Shown: positions 1 through 9,855 of the stretch, one piece after another
Layout of the letters: every line of letters begins with the position of its first letter
How positions within the stretch are numbered: the first letter of the stretch is position 1
NCBI RefSeq assembly: GCF_030272615.1
Contig: NC_081413.1
Coordinates: 333,784,302 to 333,848,301 of the forward strand
Direction: 5' to 3'
Length of the DNA: 64,000 bases
From: Cryptomeria japonica
Lineage: Eukaryota > Streptophyta > Pinopsida > Cupressales > Cupressaceae
Made by a program: the position numbers and the translations under genes
Notes under the pieces: model-generated
What the model was told of the DNA's origin: nothing
What the model saw: only the letters and a program-made list of their open reading frames with translations
Databases searched by the model: none

Positions 1-840
1 AATGGCTCTTACATGACATTAATGGCTCTTACATAACCATTTATGGTTATTTCAACTTGCACTCATGTGTCTCCTCAAGCATTTATTGCTTTGACCATGG
101 TTATCCCTTTTGCCTTTGCACAAGAGTTTATCCATTGGCTAAAAGCTTTATTCTTTGAATAAAGAATTTATCCATTCAACTAACCTTGACCTTAACTTCT
201 AAGTTAACCTTCAGGTCATCTCAAGCATTTAATGCTTATTCCCTTTCCTCTCAACCTATCTCACATTGACACTTGTCATCTTGGGATTGGGTTGAAAGCC
301 CTCACATGGATCTCAAATCATGCAATCCTGATCCTTGTTTAGATTACTCAATCTCAACCATCCATTGCTCCATTTTTCCTATAAATAGAGCCCATTTCTT
401 CATAATCCAGATCCTGAAAACTTGTATGCATTTAACCTATAGTGAATTTTAGAGAGCATTTAGCATAGATAACTCATATAATTGTCATTTTGGTTTAAAA
501 CAAATCATCTTGGTATCTATAGCATTTAGTATTAGTGTTTCATTCATATTTAGAGCAAATACTTTAATCTTGAATCTCCATAAGCATCCATAGTGCAAAA
601 AGCTGCTGAGAGCTACACTATTTTAGAACTTGGAGAGGAGAGGAACAGGGAAGGAGAAACTACCAGCGTGGTAGAGAGCATTTGGAGGAGCTTAGTTGCT
701 TTTTGTAGATTCCTTAAGCTTTCTTTTTGCTTAGTAGTGTCTTTCTTGATATGCTTGCTTAGGATAGTTTTTAATTTATGATTTTCTAACTTCTAACAAT
801 CGACTCTTGTTATTTCTTGTTCAGGTGTTTGTTCATCCTA
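1..840 (+). other. LTR-like or promoter-bearing repeat fragment
   Basis: No convincing protein is encoded here. The stretch opens with a short direct repeat (two copies of AATGGCTCTTACAT, about 24 bp apart) and contains a good TATA element near 381, followed by A/T-rich leader-like DNA and a purine-rich patch near 634-660. That layout resembles the U3-R part of a plant LTR, but neither LTR end nor a partner copy lies in the window, so the element class is open. The 62-codon open frame at 593-781 shows no family motif and I do not call it a gene. Confidence 0.3.
380..388 (+). promoter_or_regulatory. TATA-box-like element
   Basis: CTATAAATA in a C/T-rich context, with a plausible transcription start about 30 bp downstream. 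It suits an LTR promoter or an unknown Pol II unit; no downstream gene is recognisable. Confidence 0.35.
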
Positions 841-1885
841 ACCTTGTCCTTTTTGCAGAGCATCAATTGTAAACAATGAATATTTCAAGATCCTTTTATG
901 ATGTGTAAGTTAAGAATATTTTATGAAAGGTTCCTAAATGAATACACTTTAAACTGATTTTAGCAATGACTATCGGTTGTAGACAAAATGAATGCCTTTT
1001 GGACTAGGATGGTACACAAAATCTACTATCAAAAGGTTGTCAAAAATTATTGGGACTAGGAGGTGTGAATGACTCTTCTGCTTTTCATGCCATCAAAATT
1101 TGAGTTTGATTGGCATCATTTACTTTTCCAAATTCTTCACACGTAATTCCTGAATCAATTTCCTACACACAAAATGAGGAAAATAGGTTTGTTGAAGGGG
1201 ACTTTCCTAGGTCAAATAGGTTTGAATATGCCTTGAAGTGTTCAATATGGAAGGTTTGTATTCTTAATCTTCTACCCATTTCTTAATCTAAAAGATGATA
1301 TCTTTATTAAATATCTCCTCTATTTTTGGAGGTAGACATCTTTAGGAAAAGATCTCTTCCTCCCTCTTTAAAATGATCCCTTTAGATCTAATCTAAAAAT
1401 GCTTAAAATTGAACATGATACCTTGATGAATCTTTCTTGAATCCTCACACAAGGTTTTAGGATGTCATGCAGACTGTTGATCATGAATGTTGTGCTTTAA
1501 CTTGAATTCTCCTTCAATTCTTGATGAATGCTTGATTGCTTGTTCACTTGGAATTAAATTGATTTTATAATTAAGAGATCACTTGAATTGTAGGTAGGCC
1601 CCTTCAAATGATAGGGTAGCCTTCCTTTTATACCTAATCATACATAAAGTGTTTGATTTTTTTCTCACACATGAGGCAAGAAATGAGGGGTCATATTTTG
1701 GGTCCCAATCATGAGTACCAGGGCACCTAAGGCATCCTTGTCTTGTCAATTTAGGATGTGACATGCTAAAGTGGGCATAAATGTTTCAAGATTAGATGGA
1801 CCTTAAGTGATTGTCTCCCTTGCATATGATTTGTTTGGGTGATAAACTTCACCATTCTACTCACAAGAATTTTATTAAGTCTCAA
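841..1885. other. Unassigned AT-rich stretch
   Basis: I see no open frame with a family motif, no tandem array and no RNA gene. It separates the LTR-like segment from the decayed coding fragment at about 1889. Confidence 0.4.
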
Positions 1886-1888
1886 ATA

Positions 1889-2430
1889 TAGGGATCATAA
1901 CTTATTAACGATGCAGTTAAAGTCCTTCATGAAGGACTTCTAGAAGTATTTTTGGATGAGTCTTTGTCAAGTGCAGAGAAAAAAGAATTGATACTTAATG
2001 GATATAAGGAAAATTCTTTCAAATTGGAAGCCAAAGTTTTGAAGGATGTAGAGAAGAAGGTGGAAGAGAAAAGACTAGAAGTTTTGGTGATTAGATGTGC
2101 AACAACACATATCAAACTACAAGAAAGCATAATTTATTTTTTAGAAAAGTGTAAAGGATGTAGTGGCGGCATACATGTTTTAAAGGCAATGGCCTAAGTA
2201 TACTAAGGATATTAAGGGTCACATAGATATTATAGCATCACAAATTGTACAACTATCCAATACTATAGACATGAAGAATGATGCAGAAGGAAACTGAAGG
2301 CTTCAAATAGAAAACTTGTACATGCAACTGAATCCATTGACTAATCAGAAGAACAAAATTAAGAAATGGTTTGATCATCTGAGAGATGTTGTAGACTTGC
2401 AACTCACCAGCTACTTAGTTTTTACGGGTA
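1889..2430 (+). pseudogene. Decayed fragment of an unknown helical protein
   Basis: Two overlapping plus-strand frames read as one charged, helix-rich protein. The first, from about 1889 to 2197, contains a Lys/Glu-rich stretch (LKDVEKKVEEKRLEVLVIR). The second continues in another frame from about 2200 to 2430 with heptad-like spacing (KKWFDHLRDVVDLQL). A frameshift near 2190 and a TGA at about 2295 separate them. Conserved codon-like flow across the shift suggests a real former exon, possibly coiled-coil. A GGTAAG at 2425-2430 could be the exon's splice donor. I do not recognise the family. It ends about 180 bp before the DRM inverted repeat, so the two could have been captured together, but nothing proves this. 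Confidence 0.35.
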
Positions 2431-2610
2431 AGAATTTTTTTTGTTTTGGTTATGGTTGTGGTGTTTGTAGGGAGACATTTACAAATTTATATCTATTTTC
2501 ACTATTTAATGGTTTATGGGTTTGTAATGGTAATTTAATGTTCTTTCATATTTTTGTATAGATTCTTTATAATAGCCTATTATAGTGATTTGTTCTATTA
2601 TGGATAATGT

Positions 2611-3829
2611 TGTGGGTCAGATGGCTTTGTCGTTGGTGCATGAAAGCATTGCATGAGTTCTACTTTTAAAAATTACATGAAACATTTTTAATTTATTTGA
2701 TTCAGTATTATTTGAAAAAAAAATTATCAATGATGTTTCTTTTCTCCAAGAATTGGATCTAGGATCTTTCCGTCAGATAATATGTAACATCCAATGACTA
2801 AATCTTTTCTTTACAAATTCTTATTTTATTTAATTATCATCTGAGTGTGAATTATAATTTATATCTATGCAGAAGTAAAAGATACAAGCTGAAGACTCGT
2901 GTGCAAGTAAATTTTGTAAAAGAAAGCAAGCGAGCATTATCTTGAATGACATGGAAACAAGCTCATCAGCTACCTAGAAGAAGGCAATTGGAGAAAAGAA
3001 GAGGAAAGTGTTAAAGGGTAATAAATACATAGAGAGTATGCAATACAAACAAACAATGTCTGAAGTGTGTGATGTGACGTCTCTAATTTATGTCCGAAGG
3101 GACTAACTGGTTTTGGAATTCTTGGGAAACCTATTGGGCCACACTTGGATGAAATAAATGTGTTCATGCAAGGGCCACCTATTTTCTATTATGAGAATGA
3201 TGCTTTTGCACTAAAGGATATTTGGAAGACAATATCCAAAAATTTCTATAGTGTGGAACCAGAGTTGGTGGATTTGAAGTAATTTTCAGCTTCCAGAAGA
3301 CCAAGAGGTTATGTACACAATCTCGCAATAGAAGGGTGATTTCAAGCATTACCTCTCCCCCCCATGACTATTCAGGAAGCACTTTCTCAAACAAAGGACT
3401 ATTTCCCTCCATGGGATCAAAGAAAAAAATTGAATTGCTAGACTGTAGATGATGTGGTGGTGTCCTTCGTGAAGAACTCTGCACTATAATTGAAAATTCA
3501 CAATGGAAACTACAAGATAGTGAACAAAAATACATTCTTGAAAAGTGAAAAGAATGGAACTTGGTTTGGGTGGGGCTAGGTTAGGTGGCTCCTCTAGAGG
3601 TTGATGAGATAGAAATAATATTAGGATTTGAATAGGATCACACTCGTGGAACTTCATGTGTGACTGATCGATTGCGTTGTTTGGGTAATGCATTTGAAAT
3701 AGATATAGTTGCATACCATTTATCTATCTTGATTAAAGCCTTTTATCCTGATAGCATTAAATTAAAGTACTTTCTCTTCTATCTGGTATTGGTGGAGTAG
3801 AGGTTGCATTGCATCGACCTAGGATACAT
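2611..3829 (+). repeat. Left arm of 2.4-kb DRM-derived inverted repeat
   Basis: This arm is the reverse complement of 3856-5040. It starts at TGTGGGTCAGA and ends next to the loop at CTAGGATACAT. Over about 400 bp that I aligned by hand (3161-3560 against 4170-4545) there are roughly 25 mismatches, so the arms are about 93 percent identical, with a few indels (for example an extra stretch near 2906-2920 in this arm). The two arms and the 26-nt loop would fold into a hairpin of almost 1.2 kb. The half nearer the loop is methyltransferase-derived; the outer half is AT-rich and intron-like or flanking. Confidence 0.9.
3110..3829 (+). pseudogene. DRM-type cytosine-5 DNA methyltransferase pseudogene (left copy)
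   Basis: DRM proteins carry out de novo cytosine methylation in RNA-directed DNA methylation; their catalytic motifs are circularly permuted (VI-X before I-V). This copy shows that order. Upstream come the QGPP/FYYENDAFALKDIW block and a SASRRPRGYVHNL block (3170-3330), then a TIQEALSQTKDY block with PPWDQRKKLNC (about 3365-3440), then motif I with its SAM-binding glycines (SGIGGVEVALHRP, 3782-3820). Stops and frameshifts break it: TAA at about 3280, the shared TGA after IEG at about 3339, and a shifted middle part (3540-3740) where the target-recognition region should be. The N-terminal UBA domains and motifs after I are absent. It cannot encode an enzyme. Confidence 0.85.
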
Positions 3830-3855
3830 ATTTCCGTAGATACAACACAAGTTAA
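3830..3855. other. Loop of the DRM inverted repeat
   Basis: These 26 nt are the only unpaired bases between the arms. Read on the minus strand they continue the methyltransferase frame of the right arm just past motif I, so the loop is DRM sequence too and the fold-back joint lies at its left edge (about 3829/3830). Confidence 0.8.
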
Positions 3856-4600
3856 ATGTATCTTAGGTCGATGCAAAGCAACCTCTACTCCAGAGATCAC
3901 CAAAAAATAGAGAAAGAAATTTAATTTAATGCCATTAGGATAAAAGTCTTTAATCAAGACAGATAAATGGTATGAAATTGTATCTATTTGGAATGTATTA
4001 CCCAAACAACGCAATAAATCGGTTGCACATGAAGTTCCATGAGTGTGATCTTTTTCAAATCCTAATATGATTTCTATCTTGACAACCTCTAGAGGAGCCA
4101 CCTGACCTGGCCCCACCAAAATCAAGATCCATTCTTCCCACTTTTCAAGAATGTATTTCTATTCACTATCTTGCAGTTTCCCTCGTGAATTTTCAATTAT
4201 AGTGCAGAGTTCTTCACGAAGGACACCACCACATCATCTAGAGTCTATGCTTCAATTTTTTTCTTTGATCCCATGGAGGCCAATAGTCCTTTGTCTAAGG
4301 AAGTTCTTCCTGAATAGTCATGGGGGGAGAGGTAATTCTTGAAATCACCCTTCTATTGGGAGATTGTGTACATAGCCTCTTGGTCTTCTGGAAGCTGAAA
4401 AGTACTTCAAGTCTGCCAACTCTGGTTCCACACTATAGAAATTTTTGGATATTGCCTTCCAAATATCCTTCGGTGCAAAAGCATCATTCTCATTATAGAA
4501 AAAAGGTGGTCCTTGCATGAACACATTGATTTCCTCCAAGCGTGGCCCAATAGGTTTCCCAGGAACTCCAAAACTAGTTAGTCCCTCCGAACATAAATTA
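3856..4600 (-). pseudogene. DRM-type cytosine-5 DNA methyltransferase pseudogene (right copy)
   Basis: This minus-strand copy is the better preserved of the two. Reading from about 4600 down: a 64-codon run (4345-4539) with FMQGPPFFYNENDAFAPKDI, EPELADLKYFSASRRPRGYV and HNLPIEG; then a TGA shared with the left copy; then a 122-codon frame (3757-4125) with the LVGPGQVAPLEV block, ILGFEKDHTHG, CLGNTFQIDTISYHLSVL and VEVALHRP. These match the conserved DRM order (target-recognition end, motifs IX-X, then motif I). Unlike the left copy, motif I has lost its glycines (VISGVEV instead of SGIGGVEV). The shared stop shows that the parent was already a pseudogene when the inversion formed. Confidence 0.88.
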
Positions 4601-5040
4601 GAGACATCACATCACACACTCCAAACATTGTTTATTTGTATTGCATACTCTCTATGTAGTTATCACCCTTTAACACTTTCCTCTTCTAGGTAGCTGATGA
4701 GCTTGTTTCCTTGTCATTCAAGATAATGCTTGCTTGCTTTCTTTTAAGCACATGAGTCTTCAGCTTGTATCTTCTGCTTCTGCATAGATATAAATTATAA
4801 TTCACACTCGGATGATAATTAAATAAAATAAGAATTTGTAAAGAAAAGATTTAGTCATTGGATGTTACATATTATCTGATGAAAAGATCCTAGACAATTC
4901 TTGGAGAAAGGAAACATCATTGATAATCTTTTTTTGCAAATAACACTGAATAAAATAAATAAAAAATGTTTTATACAATTTTTAAAAGTAGAACTCGTTC
5001 AATGCTTTCATGCATCGATGACAAAGCTATCTGACCCACA
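3856..5040 (-). repeat. Right arm of 2.4-kb DRM-derived inverted repeat
   Basis: Reverse complement of 2611-3829, ending at CTGACCCACA. The junction at 5040/5041 is sharp: outside it the left flank (before 2611) and right flank (after 5040) share nothing visible, so the duplication boundary is well placed. Confidence 0.9.
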
Positions 5041-5340
5041 GCATTTGATACCATCAAAATTCTGACGACAACTAAAGAAATATCCAACGAGGATGTTGTA
5101 TATCTGATGTCACTTCCTTGTCGGACAGTCGTCGAGGAGAAAACATAACATCCGTCAGAATTCTGATCGTAATCCATCAAAATTTTTGGTCGAGGGAGCA
5201 AATATAGCCGCCGTCAGAAGACTTCATAACATTGTCAGAATTTTGACGCAAATGGCATCGTCGGGAAGACCGACGATGAGTTTTCGACAGTGAAAATTGG
5301 TCGGAAGTTCGATGTGGTGTTTTCGGACTACTGACAATTG
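5041..5340. mobile_element. Possible DNA-transposon terminal segment with short repeats
   Basis: This GC-richer stretch repeats short motifs of the CGTCAGAATTCTGAC and CCGACGATG type in both orientations, for example near 5057-5070, 5153-5165, 5211-5220, 5235-5250 and 5255-5275. Arrays of such 8-15 bp units are typical of the subterminal zones of plant CACTA or Mutator-like elements. I cannot find the terminus, a target duplication or a partner end, so class and extent are uncertain. It lies directly between the inverted repeat and the truncated copia element. Confidence 0.35.
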
Positions 5341-5376
5341 TCCATTGGAAATTAGGCCCAAATGTACTAGTGCTTC

Positions 5377-6895
5377 CACATGCATTCATTGCTACCACTT
5401 TTGATCCACAGACATTTTGGGAAGCATCAAGGGTTCCTGAGTAGGACCAAGCTATAGAGGAAGAGTATAGTTCCTTGATGAGGAACAATACATGGTATTT
5501 ATTCCATCTCCCTAAGTGGAGAAAGATGGTTTGACAAAAGTGGATCTATCGAACTAAGTTTGCAACAGATGGTAGTGTGGATAAGTATAAGGCTCGGCTT
5601 GTTGTGAAAGGTTTCTCTCAGGTTCCAATGACTATACTGAGACCTTTGTGCCCATAGCCAAGATTAACTCCATTCACTTGACACTTTCTATTGCTACAAC
5701 TCATGGTTGGGTTGTACATCAGATGGATGTGAAGAGTGCTTTTCTTCATGGTGATCTTGATGAGGAGATTTATACGGAGCAGCCACAGGGTTTCATTCAG
5801 GATACTTCCTTGGTTTGTAGACTAAGGAAATCTCTCTATGGCCTTAAGTAGACCCCAAGGGATTGGTACACCAAGATGGATTCCTTTCTTCTCTTAGCAG
5901 GGTTCACCAGGTGTCATTCTGATCTAAAAGTCTACATTTTATGACAGGATGACTCTCACTTGATACTTGTGCTCTATGTTGATGATTTGATCATTACAAG
6001 GAGCACCACATCCATCATTAGCATGGTCAAATCTGCTTTGCATGATAGATTTTCTATGACTAAGTTGGGTCTTTTGCACTATTTTCTCAGGATAGAGATT
6101 TCACAGTCACCTTCCAAGATTACACTATCGCAGCCCAAGTATGCTCTTGATCTACTTGCACGCTTTCATATGGCTAATTGTAAGCCTGCACCGACTCCCT
6201 TTCTTTCAGGAGTCAAGCTTGAGGCTCAGTGCTCTTCTCCACTAGTTGATGTCACATTGTATCGTCAGCTTGTGGGTAGTCTCATCTACTTGACTCACAC
6301 ACGCTCTGATATTTCATTTGCGGTTGGCATGGTTTCCCGCTTCATGCAAGAACCACATGAGCTTCATTGGAAAGCCACCAAATGTATCCTTCATTACGTC
6401 TAGGGTACACATCACTATGGGAATCACTATGCAGTAGGCACAGGACTTCACTTGGTTGGTTACACAGACTCTGATTGTGCTAGTGATCTTGATGATTAGA
6501 GTCTACTTCAGGTTACAGTTTCCACCTTGGTTCGAGCCCCATTTGTTGGCAGAGTAAGAAGCAGCATGCTATTTCTCTCTCTTCAACTGAGGCTGAGTAT
6601 CAAGGAGTTGTTAACGCAGCGATTGAGACCATTTGGCTTCAATATATTCTCACACAGTTTGGGTTCACCACTCCACGACTGACAATTCTACATTATGACA
6701 ATCAGAGTGCTATTGCAATCTCGAAGAACTCAGTCCAATACTAGTGGACCAAAAACATCAAGATCCATATGCACTACATTTGAGAGTTGATTTAGGAGTA
6801 GGTCATTGATTTGAAGTATTGTCCTACAGTGGAGTAGGTTGCTAACATCTTTACCAAACCTTTCACCGAGAGTAAGTTCCAGCAGTTGTGAACTC
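5377..6895 (+). pseudogene. Ty1/copia pol fragment: reverse transcriptase and RNase H
   Basis: This is the 3' part of a copia polyprotein; gag, protease and integrase are missing. It starts within the linker before the reverse transcriptase (DPQTFWEA), then RT blocks KYKARLVVKGFSQ (5588-5626) and VHQMDVKSAFLHGDL (5714-5758), the catalytic YVDD at 5975-5986, and PKYALDLLARFH. RNase H follows with GYTDSDC (about 6458), STEAEY (about 6583), an acidic DNQSAIAISKN block (about 6700) and the IFTKPF tail (about 6848). Many stops interrupt it; most fit CAG or TGG to TAG, or CGA to TGA. Both catalytic aspartates of YVDD remain. Confidence 0.9.
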
Positions 6896-7194
6896 TCTTG
6901 GAGGTGTGGGATGTCTCATTAGGGGGGGGGTCAGCCGACTTCTCCTTCCTCTCTTATGAGGGGGACTTTTTCCTCTTTGAGGTTTTGTCCTTCTTCTTTG
7001 AGAGTCTTTTGTACATTCATCTCTCTTTTGGGGGGGAGTTTTTTTCCCACTGGGTTTTCTCCCTTTCTCCATTTGTGAGAGATTTCATTGCATTGTTTTT
7101 CTTGCATTTGCATTTTGTACATGGGTACCTATCATAGCCTAGTAGTCGAGACCCATCTTGCATTGTTGACTTGAGTCTTCATTGCCCTAAGTTG

Positions 7195-7207
7195 CACTTA
7201 AGGGGGG
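7195..7207 (+). promoter_or_regulatory. Polypurine tract of truncated copia element
   Basis: The run TTAAGGGGGG sits directly before the TGTTGG start of the LTR, the usual place for priming of plus-strand synthesis. Confidence 0.65.
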
Positions 7208-7660
7208 TGTTGGTGTAAATAAATATTCATTATGGATATTATTATACTTTACTTAAGTTAACTTACGATAATGCATCTCTTCATAGTTTGGATTTGAGAC
7301 ACTTAGGGAAGTGTGCACATAGGAATATAGCTTGTAGGATAAATTCCACCTTTTGTGGTCTTATTTTGTTGTTACACTCCACATTCGGTGGGTCATCCAC
7401 CTCTTGTGGAATATTATATTATTTCTCCTACCTACCCCTAGTATTTCTTATCTACCCTTGTTTCTCATTGAGCCACATGTCATGATTGTGTGCTCGTACA
7501 TCCATATGGCCTTGCCTATATAAGCAAGCCCATATTCATTGTATTGGTTAATCCAGTTGATCATTTGCATATTTATTAGAATACAGTTTGTTCTTGTCAT
7601 TCTTTTGTCTCTCTTTTATACTTCTCATTGTGCCCTTGATCTTGGCAAAATCTCACAAGA
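7208..7660 (+). repeat. 3' LTR of truncated copia element
   Basis: The LTR starts TGTTGGTGTAAATAAATA straight after the polypurine tract. A promoter TATA lies at 7517-7524, about 300 bp in. The right end is placed near 7660 from usual R-U5 length; no second LTR or target duplication is visible to fix it. Confidence 0.6.
7517..7524 (+). promoter_or_regulatory. LTR TATA box
   Basis: TATATAAG, GC-flanked (CTTGCC upstream, CAAGCC downstream), in the expected U3 position of the LTR. Confidence 0.6.
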
Positions 7661-8275
7661 TTTTAAAATCCCTTTTAAATCAAAACATTAACATGATATA
7701 AATAAATAAATTCCTCCATTATTCCTTTATTTTATTTTTCACACAAAAGTTAATGAAAGAAGATATTTATTTTTTTAAAGTTTATTTTTCTTTTTCTTAA
7801 ATGTTTATCTCCATATTTGCAAAATACATTACACAAATATAATTTCACAAATTTGATAATAATTAAATCATATAATTCATCAATTTAATTTAACCACTTG
7901 AGTTATATAATTTTGCCAATTAATAATACAAAAAGGGGTCCTATTTAATTTAATCTCTTTATTTAAAAATACCTAAAAAAACACATCAAACAATTAAGTA
8001 TTTAAAGTATAATATTCAACTTTACGAAATGCATAACACACAACTACAAAAACTAAACAAACACATGACCTGCAAACCAACGTCAGAATAGTCGCCTACT
8101 TGGTGAACAGACAGGGTCGACAAAAGACTGACGATGCTCACTATTGTGCAAGGCTAGAGATGACCTTAGGGACTTAGAACTACCTCCTCCACTTCCATTA
8201 GGTTAATTAGGTATGCTCAGACCTGTGGAGCCAGGTGGAGACGATACCTTGTACCTACACGGTACTTGTACCTAC
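7661..8275 (-). repeat. Fragment of large TGTAGTACCCC-family LTR (minus), left part
   Basis: 8140-8275 holds the family's best landmark, an AGGTGGAGACGATACC block followed by a GTACCT-rich run, also present near 29365, 36230, 40745, 53440 and 58735. The LTR resumes at 15638 after the copia insertion and ends at 16059 in GGGGTACTACA. Its own 3' end is missing on the left. 7661-8040 is very AT-rich and has no gene. Confidence 0.65.
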
Positions 8276-8280
8276 AATTT
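8276..8280 (+). repeat. Target site duplication (left) of 7.35-kb copia element
   Basis: AATTT, identical to 15633-15637. The interrupted host LTR sequence reads on across the pair (…CCTACAATTT / AATTTCTTGCATCAAC…). Confidence 0.9.
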
Positions 8281-9784
8281 TGTTGGCATATGTGTAGAGT
8301 ATGTTGACATGATGATATTGTATGTTGTCATTGATGTCAATATGATGAAGAGTGAACCGGTATATTGAAGTAAGAACTTGCAAGAGAACCGATATATGTG
8401 AAAAAGTGAACCGGTATGGCTGTCTAAGTGAACTGGTATGTTGAAATGTGAACCGGTATATGTGAAAAAGTGAAGCGGTATGTTTGTCCAAGTGAACCGG
8501 TATGTTGGAATGTGAACCGGTATATGGAATGTTTTGTATCAAGGTTTCATATGGTATGACTACCGGTTGGTAGTATTAGCTTTAGGGTTTCCGGTTGAAG
8601 TGTTCTATGCCTATGTAATTCAACCGATGACATTGTGTGATGTGTTAGCATTGTAATGAAGAACAGATTGTATTGCCATGTCAGCCTTGTGCGCGTGAAG
8701 GATCTTGCATGAAGGAGATTGATCCTATCTACCTCGGGAATGTGTGAAGCCTCTATAAATAGTGGAGAATGCATGATGGGTTATCAACCTCCAAGAAGCA
8801 ATGAAGAACAAATGTTGGAGAATGTCTTGAGATCTATTCAAGACTATTGTAATCAATGCAATATGATCAATGGTCAGGATTGAACTGACTGAATTGCTTA
8901 ACCTAAATATTTAGGGTTTAGGGTTTATGCTACCGGCCTATCTATTTCCTATAAGGTCAATGTTGTTTTTCATATTGAGGTTGCTGGAAAATGTTGTGTG
9001 TGTATCTAAGTGCAAAGATACATGATTCTTGCTAGACCAGATAAGAGAATAGATACCTGCAGAGTGTGAGTGCAGAAGGAAGGAACTAAAGCGGATTTGC
9101 ATTAGCATTGAGTGTTGTTACCAGATCATTGTAATACCTGTTGACCTCTAACCACTTCAACAGTTGGAAAATCCCTTAATAGGGTAGCTTTAACCAGCTT
9201 GCTATAAATCCTTTAACAAGGTGACTCAAAATCATTGAGTTCTTAAAATCCTCTAACAAGGTAACCTTTAACAGGGTTTAACCCTTAACTGGGTGATCCC
9301 TAGCTGGATTGGTTCTTAACAGAACCTATTGTAAAGTCTTTAACCAGACTAGGCTCCTAACAAAGAGGACTTCAAACGAGTTCAAAGAACAGCTTGTGGG
9401 TATTCATCCCCACCGTGGTTTTTCCCAGTTGTGTTTCCATGTGAAAATAATGTGTGTTATGTGTGATCCTTTGTTATTCTCTGTTAAGCGGTAAAGCATG
9501 TTGAACCAGTAAGTCTTTACATTTCAGTTGAAGTATTACTAGTGTATGCATATGGGTGAAGGGGAAGTAAGATGTTAAATTATGTGGAAAGCTGAGTTAC
9601 CGGTTTATGTCTTTCACTATGCTTAACCAGTAGTAATCTGGTTTAGACCGATGTTATTGCTTGCCAGTCAAAGTGCAGGGTTCTCAGTCAAACCGGTTCA
9701 AGGAAAAGTGTTTTTATCAGTACTAATTCACCCCCCCCCTCCTCAGTACCGGTTTGGTACTAATTGTTCATCATTGAGTTATCA
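8281..9784 (+). repeat. 5' LTR of copia element
   Basis: 1504 bp, TGTTGGCATA to AGTTATCA. It holds an imperfect tandem array (about 8353-8525) of units carrying GTGAACCGGTATRT, a TATA box at 8754-8762, a plant-telomere-like TTTAGGGTTTAGGG near 8917 (too short to be an array), and repeated TTAACAGGGT-like blocks at 9170-9300. Confidence 0.93.
8754..8762 (+). promoter_or_regulatory. TATA box of 5' LTR
   Basis: TATAAATAG in the 5' LTR. The matching site in the 3' LTR (about 14578-14586) has decayed to TGTAAATGG. Confidence 0.6.
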
Positions 9785-9786
9785 AT

Positions 9787-9798
9787 TAGTATCAGAGC
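9787..9798 (+). promoter_or_regulatory. Primer binding site, initiator Met-tRNA type
   Basis: TAGTATCAGAGC lies two bases after the 5' LTR. It differs by one base from the usual plant copia TGGTATCAGAGC that pairs with the 3' end of initiator methionine tRNA; the change is G to A. Confidence 0.85.
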
Positions 9799-9855
9799 AT
9801 CCTCCAGGTCCTCTATGTTGTAAGCTTAACCGCTTGAGGTAAAGATCCTACTCTA

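Noticed and set aside
593-781. 62-codon open frame after a TATA box
   Set aside because: No motif, poor codon pattern, inside LTR-like DNA; length is expected by chance.
8905-8935. TTTAGGGTTTAGGG, possible interstitial telomere repeat
   Set aside because: Only two units and present in both copia LTRs as part of the LTR sequence.
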